Shown here in pieces: positions 36,724 to 46,445 of a stretch of DNA of 64,000 nucleotides. Below the pieces are notes generated by a model. The model saw nothing but the letters and a program-made list of their open reading frames with translations. It made no database searches and had not been told where the DNA came from. This DNA is from a bacterium (GTDB lineage: Bacteria; Zixibacteria; MSB-5A5; CAIYYT01), in assembly GCA_016708315.1 (NCBI GenBank), contig JADJGC010000002.1:515375-579374 (forward strand), read 5' to 3'. A program made the translations under genes and the position numbers. Position 1 is the stretch's first letter, and each line of letters starts with the position of its first letter.

Positions 36724-37974
36724 CTAAGCGTTATTCTTGTTTGATTTCTCTCGTTTGCGCTTGGCGATCTCCTGATAGAACTGCTCCATCTTAGGGATTA
36801 TTGTCGACCAAGAGTACTTCTCTACCACACTCTTTCTTGCCTGCGCACTAATTAACTGCCGGGATTTTACGTCTCGCACAAGTTCCACTACTCGTTTCGC
36901 GAACAACTCCGGCTCTTCAGCGATCACTATGTCCTTGCCGTCTGTAACATCAAGACCTTCGGCTCCAATCGGATGGCTGACGATCGCCTTCCCCATAGCC
37001 ATTGCGTCCAAGATTTTCAGACGGGTTCCGCCACCGACTCGAATTGGTACGACGTAGACTGCGGCACGTGCAATTGTCGGACGGACATCGTCGACGAATC
37101 CAAGGACTTTGAATTGGCTATCAACTTGACCAAGTTTGACGACTTCCGCCGGAGCCCTCGAACCGATCAAGTTCATCTGGATATCGGGTAGTTCCCGCTT
37201 AATCAAGGGCCAAATCTTCTCGCCAAAGAGTATCATTGCATCGCCGTTAGGATACCACGCCATTGAACCCGCAAAAACGAGGCTCAGGTCCTCGTCGACT
37301 CCGTCAATGGGTTTGAAGAACTCTGTATCAGTACCATTGGGGACGACGCAGATCGTTGCTTTCGGATTCAGTTCCGACAACTCCTGGCCGTCAAGATCTG
37401 AGACGCTGATATTTCCATCAAATGCGCTGAGTGCGCGTTGTTCAGCCCTTCGCAGTTTTCGTCCCTGCAGTCCGATATAGGCTCTTGTCGCAGGATTCTT
37501 TTCCGTTGCGGCGCGACGGAGCAGAAGCGTCGATTCGACGTTATGATGATTGAGCACTGCGGGTAGTCCGTTAAGATTCTTGAGATAACCTGCCAGCGCA
37601 ATCGTGTCGACATGGACAATATCAAACGTGTGTCTGGCAATTTGGTCTTCAATCGCCTGCGCCATCATCGCAGACCAGAATCGCCATGCAGAGTATGGTT
37701 CGCGTGAGAACATGTTTAGTCCGAGAAGCGAGTACCAGCGAAGTGAGCTACCGTCACTTGGAACATCAATGATCGTGATTTCCTCGCAGAATTCTTTCAG
37801 CACTTCCCGGCTCTTCTCGATTCTTTCGCGCGTAGGATGGCGATCTCGCTGAGTGAAGGTTACAAGGTGGACACTGTTATTGCGCGAGAGTTCCTTTACG
37901 ATGTTGAAGTTTCGCAGAGATGCCCCACCGGTTGGAGGGTGAGGGATGAAATGAGAGACAAATAGTACGCGCAT
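36724..37974 (-). CDS. Glycosyltransferase GT4, PEP-CTERM/EPS-associated type
   Basis: 416 residues. 'MRVLFVSHFIPHPPTGGASLRN' begins the acceptor domain, and the donor half has 'VFAGSMAWYPNGDAMILF' and 'VPIRVGGGTRLKILDAMAMGKAIVS', the GT4 E-x7-E region. It resembles the exosortase-A-associated glycosyltransferase group (TIGR03087-like by pattern). It begins 2 nt after the stop of the next upstream GT4 gene, part of a four-GT block to 41.5 kb. Confidence 0.85.
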   Translation of the reverse strand: MRVLFVSHFIPHPPTGGASLRNFNIVKELSRNNSVHLVTFTQRDRHPTRERIEKSREVLKEFCEEITIIDVPSDGSSLRWYSLLGLNMFSREPYSAWRFWSAMMAQAIEDQIARHTFDIVHVDTIALAGYLKNLNGLPAVLNHHNVESTLLLRRAATEKNPATRAYIGLQGRKLRRAEQRALSAFDGNISVSDLDGQELSELNPKATICVVPNGTDTEFFKPIDGVDEDLSLVFAGSMAWYPNGDAMILFGEKIWPLIKRELPDIQMNLIGSRAPAEVVKLGQVDSQFKVLGFVDDVRPTIARAAVYVVPIRVGGGTRLKILDAMAMGKAIVSHPIGAEGLDVTDGKDIVIAEEPELFAKRVVELVRDVKSRQLISAQARKSVVEKYSWSTIIPKMEQFYQEIAKRKREKSNKNNA

Positions 37975-37976
37975 GC

Positions 37977-39113
37977 TTATTGTACCAATTCCCTGTAAAT
38001 GTCAAAAAGTTTATGCTTCTGTTGCTGAGAAGAGAATTCTTCCTCAACTCGTTGTCGGGCTTGCTTCCCTATTTCAGCTCTAAGTTCAGTACTCGCACTC
38101 AGACTCTGGCAATGTTTGGCAATTGCAGTCACGTCGCCAGCAGGGGCAGTCAATCCGCTGCTTCCATTGACAATCACCTCGTTTATGCCGCCCACTGCAG
38201 TAGATACCGTCGGTTTGGACAGCGCCATTGCTTCGAGAAGAGCCACGGGTATTCCTTCATGCCATGACGTCATTAGGAAGATGTCAAAAGCGTTGATAAT
38301 ATCAAGTATGTCATCGCGGAAACCGGTGAACAATACATTCTCAGAGATTCCTAATTCGGACGACATTTTCTTGAGAGTTGCCAATTCCGGACCATCGCCA
38401 ACAAGAACAAATCTTGTCTTGGGGGAAACGCGCACTACCTCGACGGCAGTCTTGAGTAGGATATCGAATCCCTTTATTGGCACCATTCTTCCTACCGCAC
38501 CGATAACTATTTCGTCCGTAGAAACGCCGAGAGAACTGCGAATTTCATTAGGCGACTTTGCTACTTTCACTTCGTCAATATCGATTGAATTGGCAATGTG
38601 CCGGACCAGATTATCACCGTATTGCCGACTTAACTGCTGATTGATATCGTTCGATACGGCGAGGATTCGGTCAAAGTATCGACTCGAGACAAACTTGTTG
38701 ACAACTCCGTAAACCGCGACCTTCAGATTTCTGATCCCTGTCAATCTCTCCTGCACACCGTGAACTGTTTGAACGAGATGGACTGCCTGACCGCGGCGTT
38801 TGATCAGAGCAGACAACAGGTTCTCTTTGTACCGATGTGAATGGAGAACCTGCGCCTGCCTCGACGCAACTATTTCAGTAGCCATCTTGAGTATTTGAAG
38901 GAAACTGTATCGACTCTCATCTATCACGGCAACGGGAATTTGTGTCTCTTTCAGTCGTTTGGCGAGTTTTCCCTGATTAAGCACAATTGCAGATACTTCG
39001 ATTTCAGGTAGAGAGCGGAGTGCCGTAATCATTGTAAATGCTTGCGCTTCTGCTCCCGCCCAAAGATCGCCGGAAATGATATGGCAGACTGCTATCTTTC
39101 GGTTGCTTTCCAT
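37977..39113 (-). CDS. Glycosyltransferase GT4
   Basis: 378 residues starting at ATG 39111-39113 (MESNRKIAVCHI). A longer open frame to 39362 overlaps the upstream gene and adds Cys-rich, non-conserved sequence, so I reject it. GT4 features: 'AGAEAQAFTMITAL' near the N-terminus, 'GAVGRMVPIKGFDILL' (~200), and 'HEGIPVALLEAMALSKPTVST' (~285), the donor-binding motif. The start overlaps the end of the upstream GT2 gene by 22 nt. Likely cytoplasmic EPS glycosyltransferase. Confidence 0.85.
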   Translation of the reverse strand: MESNRKIAVCHIISGDLWAGAEAQAFTMITALRSLPEIEVSAIVLNQGKLAKRLKETQIPVAVIDESRYSFLQILKMATEIVASRQAQVLHSHRYKENLLSALIKRRGQAVHLVQTVHGVQERLTGIRNLKVAVYGVVNKFVSSRYFDRILAVSNDINQQLSRQYGDNLVRHIANSIDIDEVKVAKSPNEIRSSLGVSTDEIVIGAVGRMVPIKGFDILLKTAVEVVRVSPKTRFVLVGDGPELATLKKMSSELGISENVLFTGFRDDILDIINAFDIFLMTSWHEGIPVALLEAMALSKPTVSTAVGGINEVIVNGSSGLTAPAGDVTAIAKHCQSLSASTELRAEIGKQARQRVEEEFSSQQQKHKLFDIYRELVQ

Positions 39114-40243
39114 ACCACATACTTTTCGCCCCGCAAAAATTTGTACCACGCGAGCAGAATCGAGAAGTTCACCATTACAAAGAAAAGCGGGATCTTGAAG
39201 ATTGTCAGGTTTTGTACAGGTTTGTAAATGAATGCCGCCGCTGCCAGAATGTAGGTCGCAATGTGCAACACAAAAACCATCTGATAGGCTACTCCGTAAG
39301 GCAGCAACAGAATATTGCAGACGAGCGCAGCAATCATTGCCAACGGAACCAACCAACGACACAGTTTGTGACTCAAGAGTTGAATTGCGTACAGACCGTA
39401 TTTGAAGGGGTTCAATACGCGCTTGAAATGAAATAGCACTTCGAGACCGTGTACTATCGTGCGCAGTTTACGTTGAAACTCCCTCGACGGATCGTGCAGC
39501 ACGCTATAGTATCCGATGGCGCGCTCGTCAAGAATCGAGCGGTAGCCTTTGATGTAGCAGGTCAGCGGAAGGTAGAAATCGCTCGACATGTCATCAATCC
39601 AATTGTCGCACAGGCTTCTTCGTACTGAAAAGAATGATCCGCTGGCTCCGATGAGCGACGACACCCGGCTCTCCAGACGACGAAGCGCCATTTCATACTT
39701 AACGTACGCTCCTTCTCCAACCGAACTATCATGCTGCTCTTTAACGTCGTCACATCCGGAAACACAACCTATCGTCGGATCGGCATAGTTCTGAACGATC
39801 AGCTTAACAGCATCGGCTTTCAAGAACGTCGTCGCGTCTGTCAGTACGACAAACTCTGTTGGAGCTGAAGCGACGCCTTTGCCCTGACCATAGTGCTTTC
39901 CCCGACGTTCAGGAATAATCCTGAGAGTCACGCCTTTGTGCGCATAACCACGAACGACCTCCTCGGTCCTGTCCGTTGAAGCATCCGAGACGACAATGAT
40001 GTGCAGCTTGTCTTTGGGATAGTCAAGCGATAGTGTATTTTCGATTTTTTGTGCAATTCGCTTCTCTTCATTGTGCGCTGTTATGACGACAGCAACCGCT
40101 GGATACCATTCCTTTGTTTCGACTTTGCGATGAACGAAACGAGAACATACGAAAAGCAGAATAGGATAGCCGACATACGACCAGAGGATTTCCGCTACCG
40201 CCACTGCGAAAATCGCAATAAGTGCAATTTCTGTATTACTCAA
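39092..40243 (-). CDS. Membrane glycosyltransferase family 2
   Basis: 383 residues. N-terminal membrane helix (~5-35), GT2 domain with 'AVVITAHNEEKRIAQKI' (~50), 'VVSDASTDRTEE' (~85) and 'VVLTDATTFLKADAV' (DxD-like, ~130), then 'QRKLRTIVHGLEVL' (Q/RxxRW-like) and three C-terminal helices. This is a processive-type or polyprenyl-linked GT2. TTG start with AGGAAAG ten nt upstream. Overlaps the following GT4 gene by 22 nt. Confidence 0.85.
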   Translation of the reverse strand: MSNTEIALIAIFAVAVAEILWSYVGYPILLFVCSRFVHRKVETKEWYPAVAVVITAHNEEKRIAQKIENTLSLDYPKDKLHIIVVSDASTDRTEEVVRGYAHKGVTLRIIPERRGKHYGQGKGVASAPTEFVVLTDATTFLKADAVKLIVQNYADPTIGCVSGCDDVKEQHDSSVGEGAYVKYEMALRRLESRVSSLIGASGSFFSVRRSLCDNWIDDMSSDFYLPLTCYIKGYRSILDERAIGYYSVLHDPSREFQRKLRTIVHGLEVLFHFKRVLNPFKYGLYAIQLLSHKLCRWLVPLAMIAALVCNILLLPYGVAYQMVFVLHIATYILAAAAFIYKPVQNLTIFKIPLFFVMVNFSILLAWYKFLRGEKYVVWKATER

Positions 40244-40292
40244 GGTCTTTCCTGCATTCGACTTTCATAGTCATTGCTGTACAACCTGCGAA

Positions 40293-41453
40293 TCAACTTC
40301 GACCAGCAGCAGACTGGACCAGGTGCCGCGAACGCCGTTTCTTCGCCAGATGTTCGCAGTAGATTTCGACGTACTGACGCACCATGTTCTCGATACTGAA
40401 TTGCTCGCGCACTTTCGCGGCGGCAGCCTCGGCAAAAGTTTTCCGTTTGGTCTCATTCACCAACAGTTCGATGATAGCGCTTGCCAACGCCTGTGGGTCG
40501 CGCGGTGGCACTAACAGACCATCGACGCCATCACTGACAATTGCCGGATTGCCTCCGACATTCGTTACAATCGGAGCAACACCGGATGACATTGCTTCGA
40601 GGAGTGATATACTGGTTCCCTCACGCAAAGACGACAACAAAAACAGATCGAAAAGATTGACTAATCCCGGCACATCGCTGCGCTGACCAGTAATGGTCAC
40701 ATAATTCTCAAGTCCGTCTGCAAGTGCGAGAGCCTCCAAATCCCCGCGGGCGGGACCATCGCCCACAAGTAGCAACCGCACATTGGGCACTCGTTCACGA
40801 ACGACTTTGAGTGCCTGGACCATTGTCAATTGATCTTTAATCGGGTCCAATCTTGCCACGGTACCCAGAACCTTAGTTTCCGGCGAGATTCCGAATTCAG
40901 ACAGTAGTTTGGGATCCTTAGGGCGTCGAACGAATTCAGAGACTCTAATTCCGTTTATTACTGTGCAGATTTTTTTGGGTGGTAGTTTGATTGCTTCTGC
41001 CAGATACACTTCCAATTCCTTGGACACCGCAATGATCCGATCGACGAAAACTCCCGACACTCTGTCTTCGAGTATCCGTAACGGGTGCTCCGGGACAGCT
41101 CGACCATGCTCGGTATACACCGAAACCGGGACACGTGCCAGGACCGCCGCAAGGATGCCAAAAATGAAACTTCCCGGATGCATATGAACAACATCGATCT
41201 TTCGCTGTCGCATGAAGCGAGCGAGACGGATTGGATACAGTGCCAGGTGATGGTCGTGACGTCGCAAAAGTGTGACTGGAACGCCATTGGCTTGAAGCAC
41301 CTCCGCAAAACAACCGAGTTCATCAAGACAAACCACTTCGACATTGAAGCGATCACGATCCATTGCAAGTGTTGTGTCGGTTATCAGGCGCTGCAGTCCG
41401 CCGATGCCCATCTCCAACACCACATGCAAAAGATTGATTTTACGACTTACCAT
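40293..41453 (-). CDS. Glycosyltransferase GT4, PEP-CTERM/EPS-associated type
   Basis: 386 residues. 'LLHVVLEMGIGGLQRLITDTT' at the N-terminus and 'SSLREGTSISLLEAMSSGVAPI' (~285) in the donor domain. The start pattern with GIGGLQ matches the exosortase-A-associated sugar transferases (TIGR03088-like by pattern). 'TEHGRAVPEHP' (~115) is part of the acceptor site region. Downstream of a deacetylase by 34 nt, in the same - strand run. Confidence 0.85.
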   Translation of the reverse strand: MVSRKINLLHVVLEMGIGGLQRLITDTTLAMDRDRFNVEVVCLDELGCFAEVLQANGVPVTLLRRHDHHLALYPIRLARFMRQRKIDVVHMHPGSFIFGILAAVLARVPVSVYTEHGRAVPEHPLRILEDRVSGVFVDRIIAVSKELEVYLAEAIKLPPKKICTVINGIRVSEFVRRPKDPKLLSEFGISPETKVLGTVARLDPIKDQLTMVQALKVVRERVPNVRLLLVGDGPARGDLEALALADGLENYVTITGQRSDVPGLVNLFDLFLLSSLREGTSISLLEAMSSGVAPIVTNVGGNPAIVSDGVDGLLVPPRDPQALASAIIELLVNETKRKTFAEAAAAKVREQFSIENMVRQYVEIYCEHLAKKRRSRHLVQSAAGRS

Positions 41454-41487
41454 AGTCTCATTCTATCAAGAGCCATCCGTCGAGCGA

Positions 41488-42594
41488 TCAATAGTCAATT
41501 CCGGACGAATCTCGCCGCAGCCCCTGAAATACTCCTTTAGTGGAACTTAGCGCCAAGGCCCACATCGCTTTCGAGAATTTGTCACCAGAACCAGTTGTTG
41601 CACCTTCATGCACTCCGGTTCGGGAAATTGCATACAAATCACCAGTTCCAACGCCCCCGCCTACTGCGAAAGCGCCTACGTAACCTGCGTCCTTGACCAT
41701 CCCCTTGATATTTTCGTCATAAGTACCGTTAGGATAAGCAAATGTGCGGACTTTTCTGCCAAGATTGGATTCAATTTCTGTCTTCGATTCACGAATCTCG
41801 CGATTGGCATCAGTTGAAGTGATTGATGTCAGCAGTCGGTGAGACTGCCCATGTGACCCAATTTCGATGATCTGTGGGTCCATAGAGCGGATTTCATCCC
41901 AGTTCATCATAAACCTACGTTGTCTCCAAGCGTCGTCCGATTTGCCTCTCAGCTTCATCAATGCGGAGGATAGTTCTTCAAGCTGTTCCGCTTCAAGCGA
42001 CTTTGCCAGATGAAAGAAATTGTCGATCAGCACATCTTGAGGATGAGTTGGAGCCAGCAACTCTCGAACACTAGATTCAGCCGATTTATCAGAGAAAAAT
42101 CGCAGAATTGTATTGGCAAGTTGATCAGAATCCAATCTCTGCCACTTGATTGAATGGAGAATTTCGTGAAACCAAAATTTCTTGGCTGTGTCGAGAAAAC
42201 CGGTACAGACAAATATCGTCGCAGGTACATTGTGTAACTTTAGAATGGGATAAGCGATCTCGAAATTGTCCAGCCAGCCATCATCAAATGTGACAACAGC
42301 ACACTTTCTTGGCAATGTCTTTCTCTGGCGGAGCGACTCAATGTAGTCACTCGCTGTCAGCGTCGTGAACTTCTGTGCGATGAAACGGATTTGTGCCTCG
42401 AATGCGCCTTTCGATACTGCCGTTCCCGTCTGAGCGTATTCGTTTTCAGCGAACGGATCAGTCAAGACACGATGATACATCAGCAGAACATGGTGTTGCT
42501 TCTTCGCAATTATTCCGACGCAAACATCAATTAGCGCCAAAAGTCCAGAGTAGTAGACAATTGCGGCAAAGAGCTGTTTAACTAAACGGCGCAT
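41488..42594 (-). CDS. Polysaccharide deacetylase (CE4)
   Basis: 368 residues. Motif 1 'CAVVTFDDGWLDNFEIAYPIL' (~98-118), motif 2 'IGSHGQSHRLL' (~245), and 'TFAYPNGTYDENI' (~288). An N-terminal hydrophobic segment (IVYYSGLLALIDVCVGII, ~12-29) could be a membrane anchor. It deacetylates an amino sugar of the EPS or its lipid-linked unit. Only moderately similar to the deacetylase at 31.5 kb, so probably not a recent duplicate. Confidence 0.85.
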   Translation of the reverse strand: MRRLVKQLFAAIVYYSGLLALIDVCVGIIAKKQHHVLLMYHRVLTDPFAENEYAQTGTAVSKGAFEAQIRFIAQKFTTLTASDYIESLRQRKTLPRKCAVVTFDDGWLDNFEIAYPILKLHNVPATIFVCTGFLDTAKKFWFHEILHSIKWQRLDSDQLANTILRFFSDKSAESSVRELLAPTHPQDVLIDNFFHLAKSLEAEQLEELSSALMKLRGKSDDAWRQRRFMMNWDEIRSMDPQIIEIGSHGQSHRLLTSITSTDANREIRESKTEIESNLGRKVRTFAYPNGTYDENIKGMVKDAGYVGAFAVGGGVGTGDLYAISRTGVHEGATTGSGDKFSKAMWALALSSTKGVFQGLRRDSSGIDY

Positions 42595-42613
42595 TTTTTA
42601 GAGACCGATGACA

Positions 42614-43819
42614 TTAGACTTTGCGCAGGCCCACTACGATTTTGTCAAAATCTTGTTCAGTTAGATATGGATGTGTCGGCAAAGTGAAGAGGCGTTCAAC
42701 AAGTTTCTGCGCACCCGGGAATTCAGAACTATTCGAAACAAGATGAGCGTCTATTCCGGGGATGTCGCGGAGCGTGCTAGGATACATTTTGGTCGCGACT
42801 ATGCCGGCCGACCGCAGTTCCTCGATAGCCCGATCCCGGCATTCTCGACTCGGTGCAAGTACTGGTAGTCGCAAATACGGAGGACAATTTGTGGCGTTCC
42901 AGCCGGGGATTTCAAACTTGTCGAGACCCAAGACTGCGTTTGCGAGTTCAAACGCGTTTTCAGCTCTAAGTGTATGAAAGTAGAGTATGCTCTCAAATAT
43001 CACGGAGCCGGCAACAGTCTGAACCGATGATAAACGACTGATCCCGAAGTCATCCTCGTAAATCGTCTCACCGAGACCCAAGAATGGCAACGAAGCGGGA
43101 ATCCAATAGAGGCTGGGTCGAATGAACATCGAGTACATCATCATCTTGATGTAGACAATGGATTCTTCCACGAGCCCGGCGGCTGGAAGGTCGTTGACAA
43201 TTTCATCCAACTGAGTCGAGAGCTCACGGTTGTTGGTGACAAGAATCCCGCCATTATAAGTTGTCAGAGCTTTGCCACGTCCAAGACTATAGAATCCGGC
43301 TGTACCCAGTGTACCGGACGGTTTTCCCTTGTAGGACGCACCAAATGACTGTGCGCCGTCGTCAATGAGGAAGTAATTACCGATCTTCCCGATTTGATTG
43401 AGGCGGTCCCAGTCATTCATTACGCCGAAAAGATTGCAGCCAAGAGCGGCAATCACTCGCCTGCTTTGGATATTGCCAAGCTCTTCGAGATTGAAATCGA
43501 GGCTCGTCGCATCTGTATCCACGAGTCGAATCTTGAATCCGGCGCGGACTGTCGCGGCAGCAACTGAGTAACAAGTGTAGGCGGGAAGGACGACTTCATT
43601 CCGCTCTTCAGATGAGATCCGTCGCATTGCATTCAGGAGGACGGTTTGCGAAGCTCTCCCAGAATTGAGAAAGTAGCAATGCCGTGAACCTGTGAATCGC
43701 TGAATTTTCTCGGAAAGTGAAACAGTGTGAGATTGGCTCTTCAGACGATCATAGAGTGTCTTTACCAGTTCACCAAAGACAATAGGAGTTCCGGCAGGCG
43801 CAACAAGATGGTGATTCAT
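42614..43819 (-). CDS. DegT/DnrJ/EryC1/StrS-family PLP aminotransferase
   Basis: 401 residues from ATG 43817-43819 (MNHHLVAPAGTPI), preceded by GAGG ten nt upstream; a longer reading to 43924 overlaps the upstream gene and adds non-family residues. 'RASQTVLLNAMRR', 'LPAYTCYSVAAA', 'DDGAQSFGASYKGKPSG' (~165-181) and 'GFYSLGRGKALTTYNGG', where the Lys of GRGK is the expected PLP Schiff-base residue. It makes an amino sugar, or a related amino group, for the EPS. Confidence 0.8.
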   Translation of the reverse strand: MNHHLVAPAGTPIVFGELVKTLYDRLKSQSHTVSLSEKIQRFTGSRHCYFLNSGRASQTVLLNAMRRISSEERNEVVLPAYTCYSVAAATVRAGFKIRLVDTDATSLDFNLEELGNIQSRRVIAALGCNLFGVMNDWDRLNQIGKIGNYFLIDDGAQSFGASYKGKPSGTLGTAGFYSLGRGKALTTYNGGILVTNNRELSTQLDEIVNDLPAAGLVEESIVYIKMMMYSMFIRPSLYWIPASLPFLGLGETIYEDDFGISRLSSVQTVAGSVIFESILYFHTLRAENAFELANAVLGLDKFEIPGWNATNCPPYLRLPVLAPSRECRDRAIEELRSAGIVATKMYPSTLRDIPGIDAHLVSNSSEFPGAQKLVERLFTLPTHPYLTEQDFDKIVVGLRKV

Positions 43820-43851
43820 ATAGATTTTGCCTCGGTCTCCAATATCTGCGA

Positions 43852-44919
43852 CTATGGGAAATTCTTGATTACAGCCGGTCCAAGAGTATTTGCAACCGCA
43901 AGCGGCAGTTTGCTCCAAATCCACTTCGCAAATCGATACTTAGGGTTGCTCGGATTAATTTGCGGAATCTCCGAGATTCGGTGCAGTGAATATTGCCATT
44001 CTAATGGCGTTGGCGTACTTACCCACTGTTCCTTAAAGTGATACGTTGAAGAATCTATCATTGAACGGCCAAAATCAAAATACTTGTAACCAGCTTGGCT
44101 GCCTCGTTCGATTACATTCCAGTAGAGAGCGTGATACGGGCACATCTTCAAATACTTGCGATATGATGCGGCGGATGGCACGTATAAGCGATCTTTATGC
44201 GACATCAACAGTGCGCCAGTAATAGTCGTCTCGCCCTGCTTGACCAGCGCAATCTCTACCGAATCGGGAAACTCGTTTAGAACTCCGCGAAAGAGCTTCT
44301 TGCCCCAAACTGGTGTACCAAGTTCGTGCATTTTCCAGGAAAATACCCTAAAGAACTCGTCCAGTAATTCCAGTCGGCCGTACTTGACCGTCAATCCGGA
44401 ATTCTGAGACTTACGGATTTGATTTCGCAGTTTTGAGTCAAGGCCCTTCCACAAGGCGTCGGGACCAGGCGTTAAATCCATCAAAAATGTTACCCTTTGA
44501 TCGACTCCCGCCAGCGCCTGATTGCTTCTTCTTTCCGATCGCAATTCGATGAATACAGCCTTCTCTCGTTCGGCAATTCGCTGAGCTTCCTTCAAGAGAA
44601 GTGATTCGGATTCAGGATCGTCCGCGCAAATGCCTCCGTAGTCCAACCATGGTACCGAAATTAAGTATGTCACGTTCCACCAGGTACGAACCAGAAACAG
44701 CGGCAGTACTCCCGTCACCCGGTTTTCGTCACGCACTAGGAGATAGACTGGTCGATTTCCCAACCCTTCTCGGATTACCTTTCGAAAGCCGATCTGATGT
44801 GCGATTGATGCGCGCGGTGAACTCTTGATGTAGTCAGTCCAGATTCCTTCGCAATCGTCAGTATACTCTGAAACTTTCTGCAACAAGGTCCTTCCGCTTG
44901 AAGAGATGTTAGCCGCCAA
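43852..44919 (-). CDS. FemAB-like GNAT transferase, PEP-CTERM/EPS-associated
   Basis: 355 residues. 'GVLPLFLVRTWWNV' (~70-85), 'LDSKLRNQIRKSQNSGLTV' (~158-176), 'VPSAASYRKYLKMCPYHALYWNVIE' (~243-267) and 'YKYFDFGRSMIDSSTYHFKEQW' (~273-294) follow the FemAB-related PEP-CTERM protein pattern (TIGR03019-like). Likely adds an amino acid or acyl group to an EPS or peptidoglycan precursor. TTG start with GGCGGA upstream. It is the first - strand gene of the block; the next gene diverges 387 bp away. Confidence 0.8.
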   Translation of the reverse strand: MAANISSSGRTLLQKVSEYTDDCEGIWTDYIKSSPRASIAHQIGFRKVIREGLGNRPVYLLVRDENRVTGVLPLFLVRTWWNVTYLISVPWLDYGGICADDPESESLLLKEAQRIAEREKAVFIELRSERRSNQALAGVDQRVTFLMDLTPGPDALWKGLDSKLRNQIRKSQNSGLTVKYGRLELLDEFFRVFSWKMHELGTPVWGKKLFRGVLNEFPDSVEIALVKQGETTITGALLMSHKDRLYVPSAASYRKYLKMCPYHALYWNVIERGSQAGYKYFDFGRSMIDSSTYHFKEQWVSTPTPLEWQYSLHRISEIPQINPSNPKYRFAKWIWSKLPLAVANTLGPAVIKNFP

Positions 44920-45306
44920 CTTAAGTTCCGCCTCGAACTTTGGTTTAAACCATACAGTTCAACAACATACAACCGAAACCCAAAGATTGCAAGTGATTTG
45001 TCGCTTGTATAAGTCTATCTTCAAATAGACTACACGTTAGGTATCGACCACAATCGAAAATCAGTTACACAAATAAGCTGCGCAGGGTGATTCGTCGATA
45101 CACACAATAGCGAGTTCATCAGAATGTCAGTGTTCGCATCATTCGGAAACAAGCGAGTATCGCGATTGTTTCAATCTGAAAATTCTGTTCGGCGTCCGAT
45201 TGATTCTCCCAATAAAGTATCTCTACAATTTGATTGCCCAATCGTGATCAACCGATACAATGGTGTATCGAGGAAGCTAGTTTGAGATAAATGAGGATGT
45301 CGATAA
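44920..45306. other. Divergent intergenic region
   Basis: 387 bp between the divergent FemAB-like (-) and GNAT (+) genes, so promoters of both blocks should lie here. I see a 7-bp hairpin, AGTCTAT (45012-45018) and ATAGACT (45025-45031), but no high-quality -35/-10 pair or sigma-54 site. The GAGGA ribosome site for the + gene is at about 45292-45296. Confidence 0.4.
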
Positions 45307-46443
45307 ATGGAAGTTAGGCTGTGCGATTATGCTACGGAACGAGAACTCGTAGACGACTTCTGTCGTCAAGTCTTCGGTGCAAATACCACCCAGCCTCAGA
45401 CAGCGGATCAGCAGTTCCCTGGCGAGCAATCGACTAATCCTTATTCGGATGGTCCTTCGCCAACGGCGATTGCTATTCACGAAGGCATTGTAGTCGGACA
45501 CGTAACGTCGACACCATTTATGCTTTGGATCGAAGGCAAAGAACAGCTTGCCTACTGGCTTGGCGGAATTCATGTTTTTCCTGAATACCGAGGCATGGGA
45601 ATCGCGCGCAAACTTGCATCGTGCATTACCAATTCGTTGCCAATTGTAACCGGTGTTGCTCGAGTCGAGCCGTCGATTAAAGCATTCAAGGCTACTAATT
45701 GGGTTTGGCCGGGCAGAATATCAGACTACATACACATAGTCAATCCATCTGCATTTCTTGCGCAAATGAGCGGCGAAAGAGTTGAGCGGTTCGTTCCAAA
45801 GCTGCTTAGACCCGCAACGGAAATTACTTTGAGAGTTATGAAAATACCAATGTGCCTCGGGATAAAGTCCTGGAAGAGTTTCTCCTCCGTCAAGAGATCG
45901 ATAAAGTCCGGCGAGAACGCGCCATTCGGCGAGGTCGATAAATTCGGCTCGGACATCGATAAGCTGTGGAGTGTTGAGAGCAAGAATTTCATCCTTACCA
46001 ATGTTAGAAGAGCAGACTACCTGAATTGGCAGTTTCCCACTTCAAAAGGCTGGAAAAAGGTTGTCCTCACAGATTCTCGCGGAGTTCGAGCATGGGGTAT
46101 GTATGCAATCAAGACATACAGCGATGGTGGTCAACTGGATGGTTTGAAATCCCTGAATGTCATAGACGCGTTATGGGACTCTTCTGATCCAACTATAATT
46201 GGCAGTTTAGTTGACTATTTCATCGCGAGGGCTTATGCCGAGAAGACGGACATAATCATGTTTTCCGGCGAACATCCGGACCTGAAACGAGCACTCAAGC
46301 GGGCTGCTTTCTTGAAGCTTCCTTCTACGATTTGGGCAGGATTTCACAGCGTAGGCAATGAGTACGACTTCGAGCGAATCTTTGTCGGAGCCTATGTTAC
46401 TCGTGGATATGCCGACGCCGCCGGCGGTTTGGGTCCGGAATAG
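45307..46443 (+). CDS. GNAT family N-acetyltransferase
   Basis: 378 residues. The N-terminal half is a GNAT domain with 'YWLGGIHVFPEYRGMGIARKLA' (~83-104), where R/Q-x-x-G-x-G/A (RGMGIA) binds acetyl-CoA. The C-terminal half (~200-378) is a second, degenerate GNAT-like domain ending 'RIFVGAYVTRGYADAAGG'. It probably acetylates an amino sugar in the EPS pathway. Clear GAGGA ribosome site. Followed 2 nt later by a NodB-like protein, so the pair forms a short + strand operon inside a - strand locus. Confidence 0.75.
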   Translation: MEVRLCDYATERELVDDFCRQVFGANTTQPQTADQQFPGEQSTNPYSDGPSPTAIAIHEGIVVGHVTSTPFMLWIEGKEQLAYWLGGIHVFPEYRGMGIARKLASCITNSLPIVTGVARVEPSIKAFKATNWVWPGRISDYIHIVNPSAFLAQMSGERVERFVPKLLRPATEITLRVMKIPMCLGIKSWKSFSSVKRSIKSGENAPFGEVDKFGSDIDKLWSVESKNFILTNVRRADYLNWQFPTSKGWKKVVLTDSRGVRAWGMYAIKTYSDGGQLDGLKSLNVIDALWDSSDPTIIGSLVDYFIARAYAEKTDIIMFSGEHPDLKRALKRAAFLKLPSTIWAGFHSVGNEYDFERIFVGAYVTRGYADAAGGLGPE

Positions 46444-46445
46444 TT

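Noticed and set aside
39114..39362. N-terminal extension of the GT4 gene
   Set aside because: The extra 83 residues overlap the upstream GT2 gene, are Cys-rich and unlike any GT4 N-terminus; the family start motif begins at ATG 39113.
43820..43924. N-terminal extension of the DegT aminotransferase
   Set aside because: It overlaps the FemAB-like gene and adds 35 residues not seen in the family; GAGG upstream of ATG 43819 supports the shorter start.
45012..45031. 7-bp hairpin as a terminator
   Set aside because: It lies between divergent gene starts, has no T tract, and there is no transcript end expected there.
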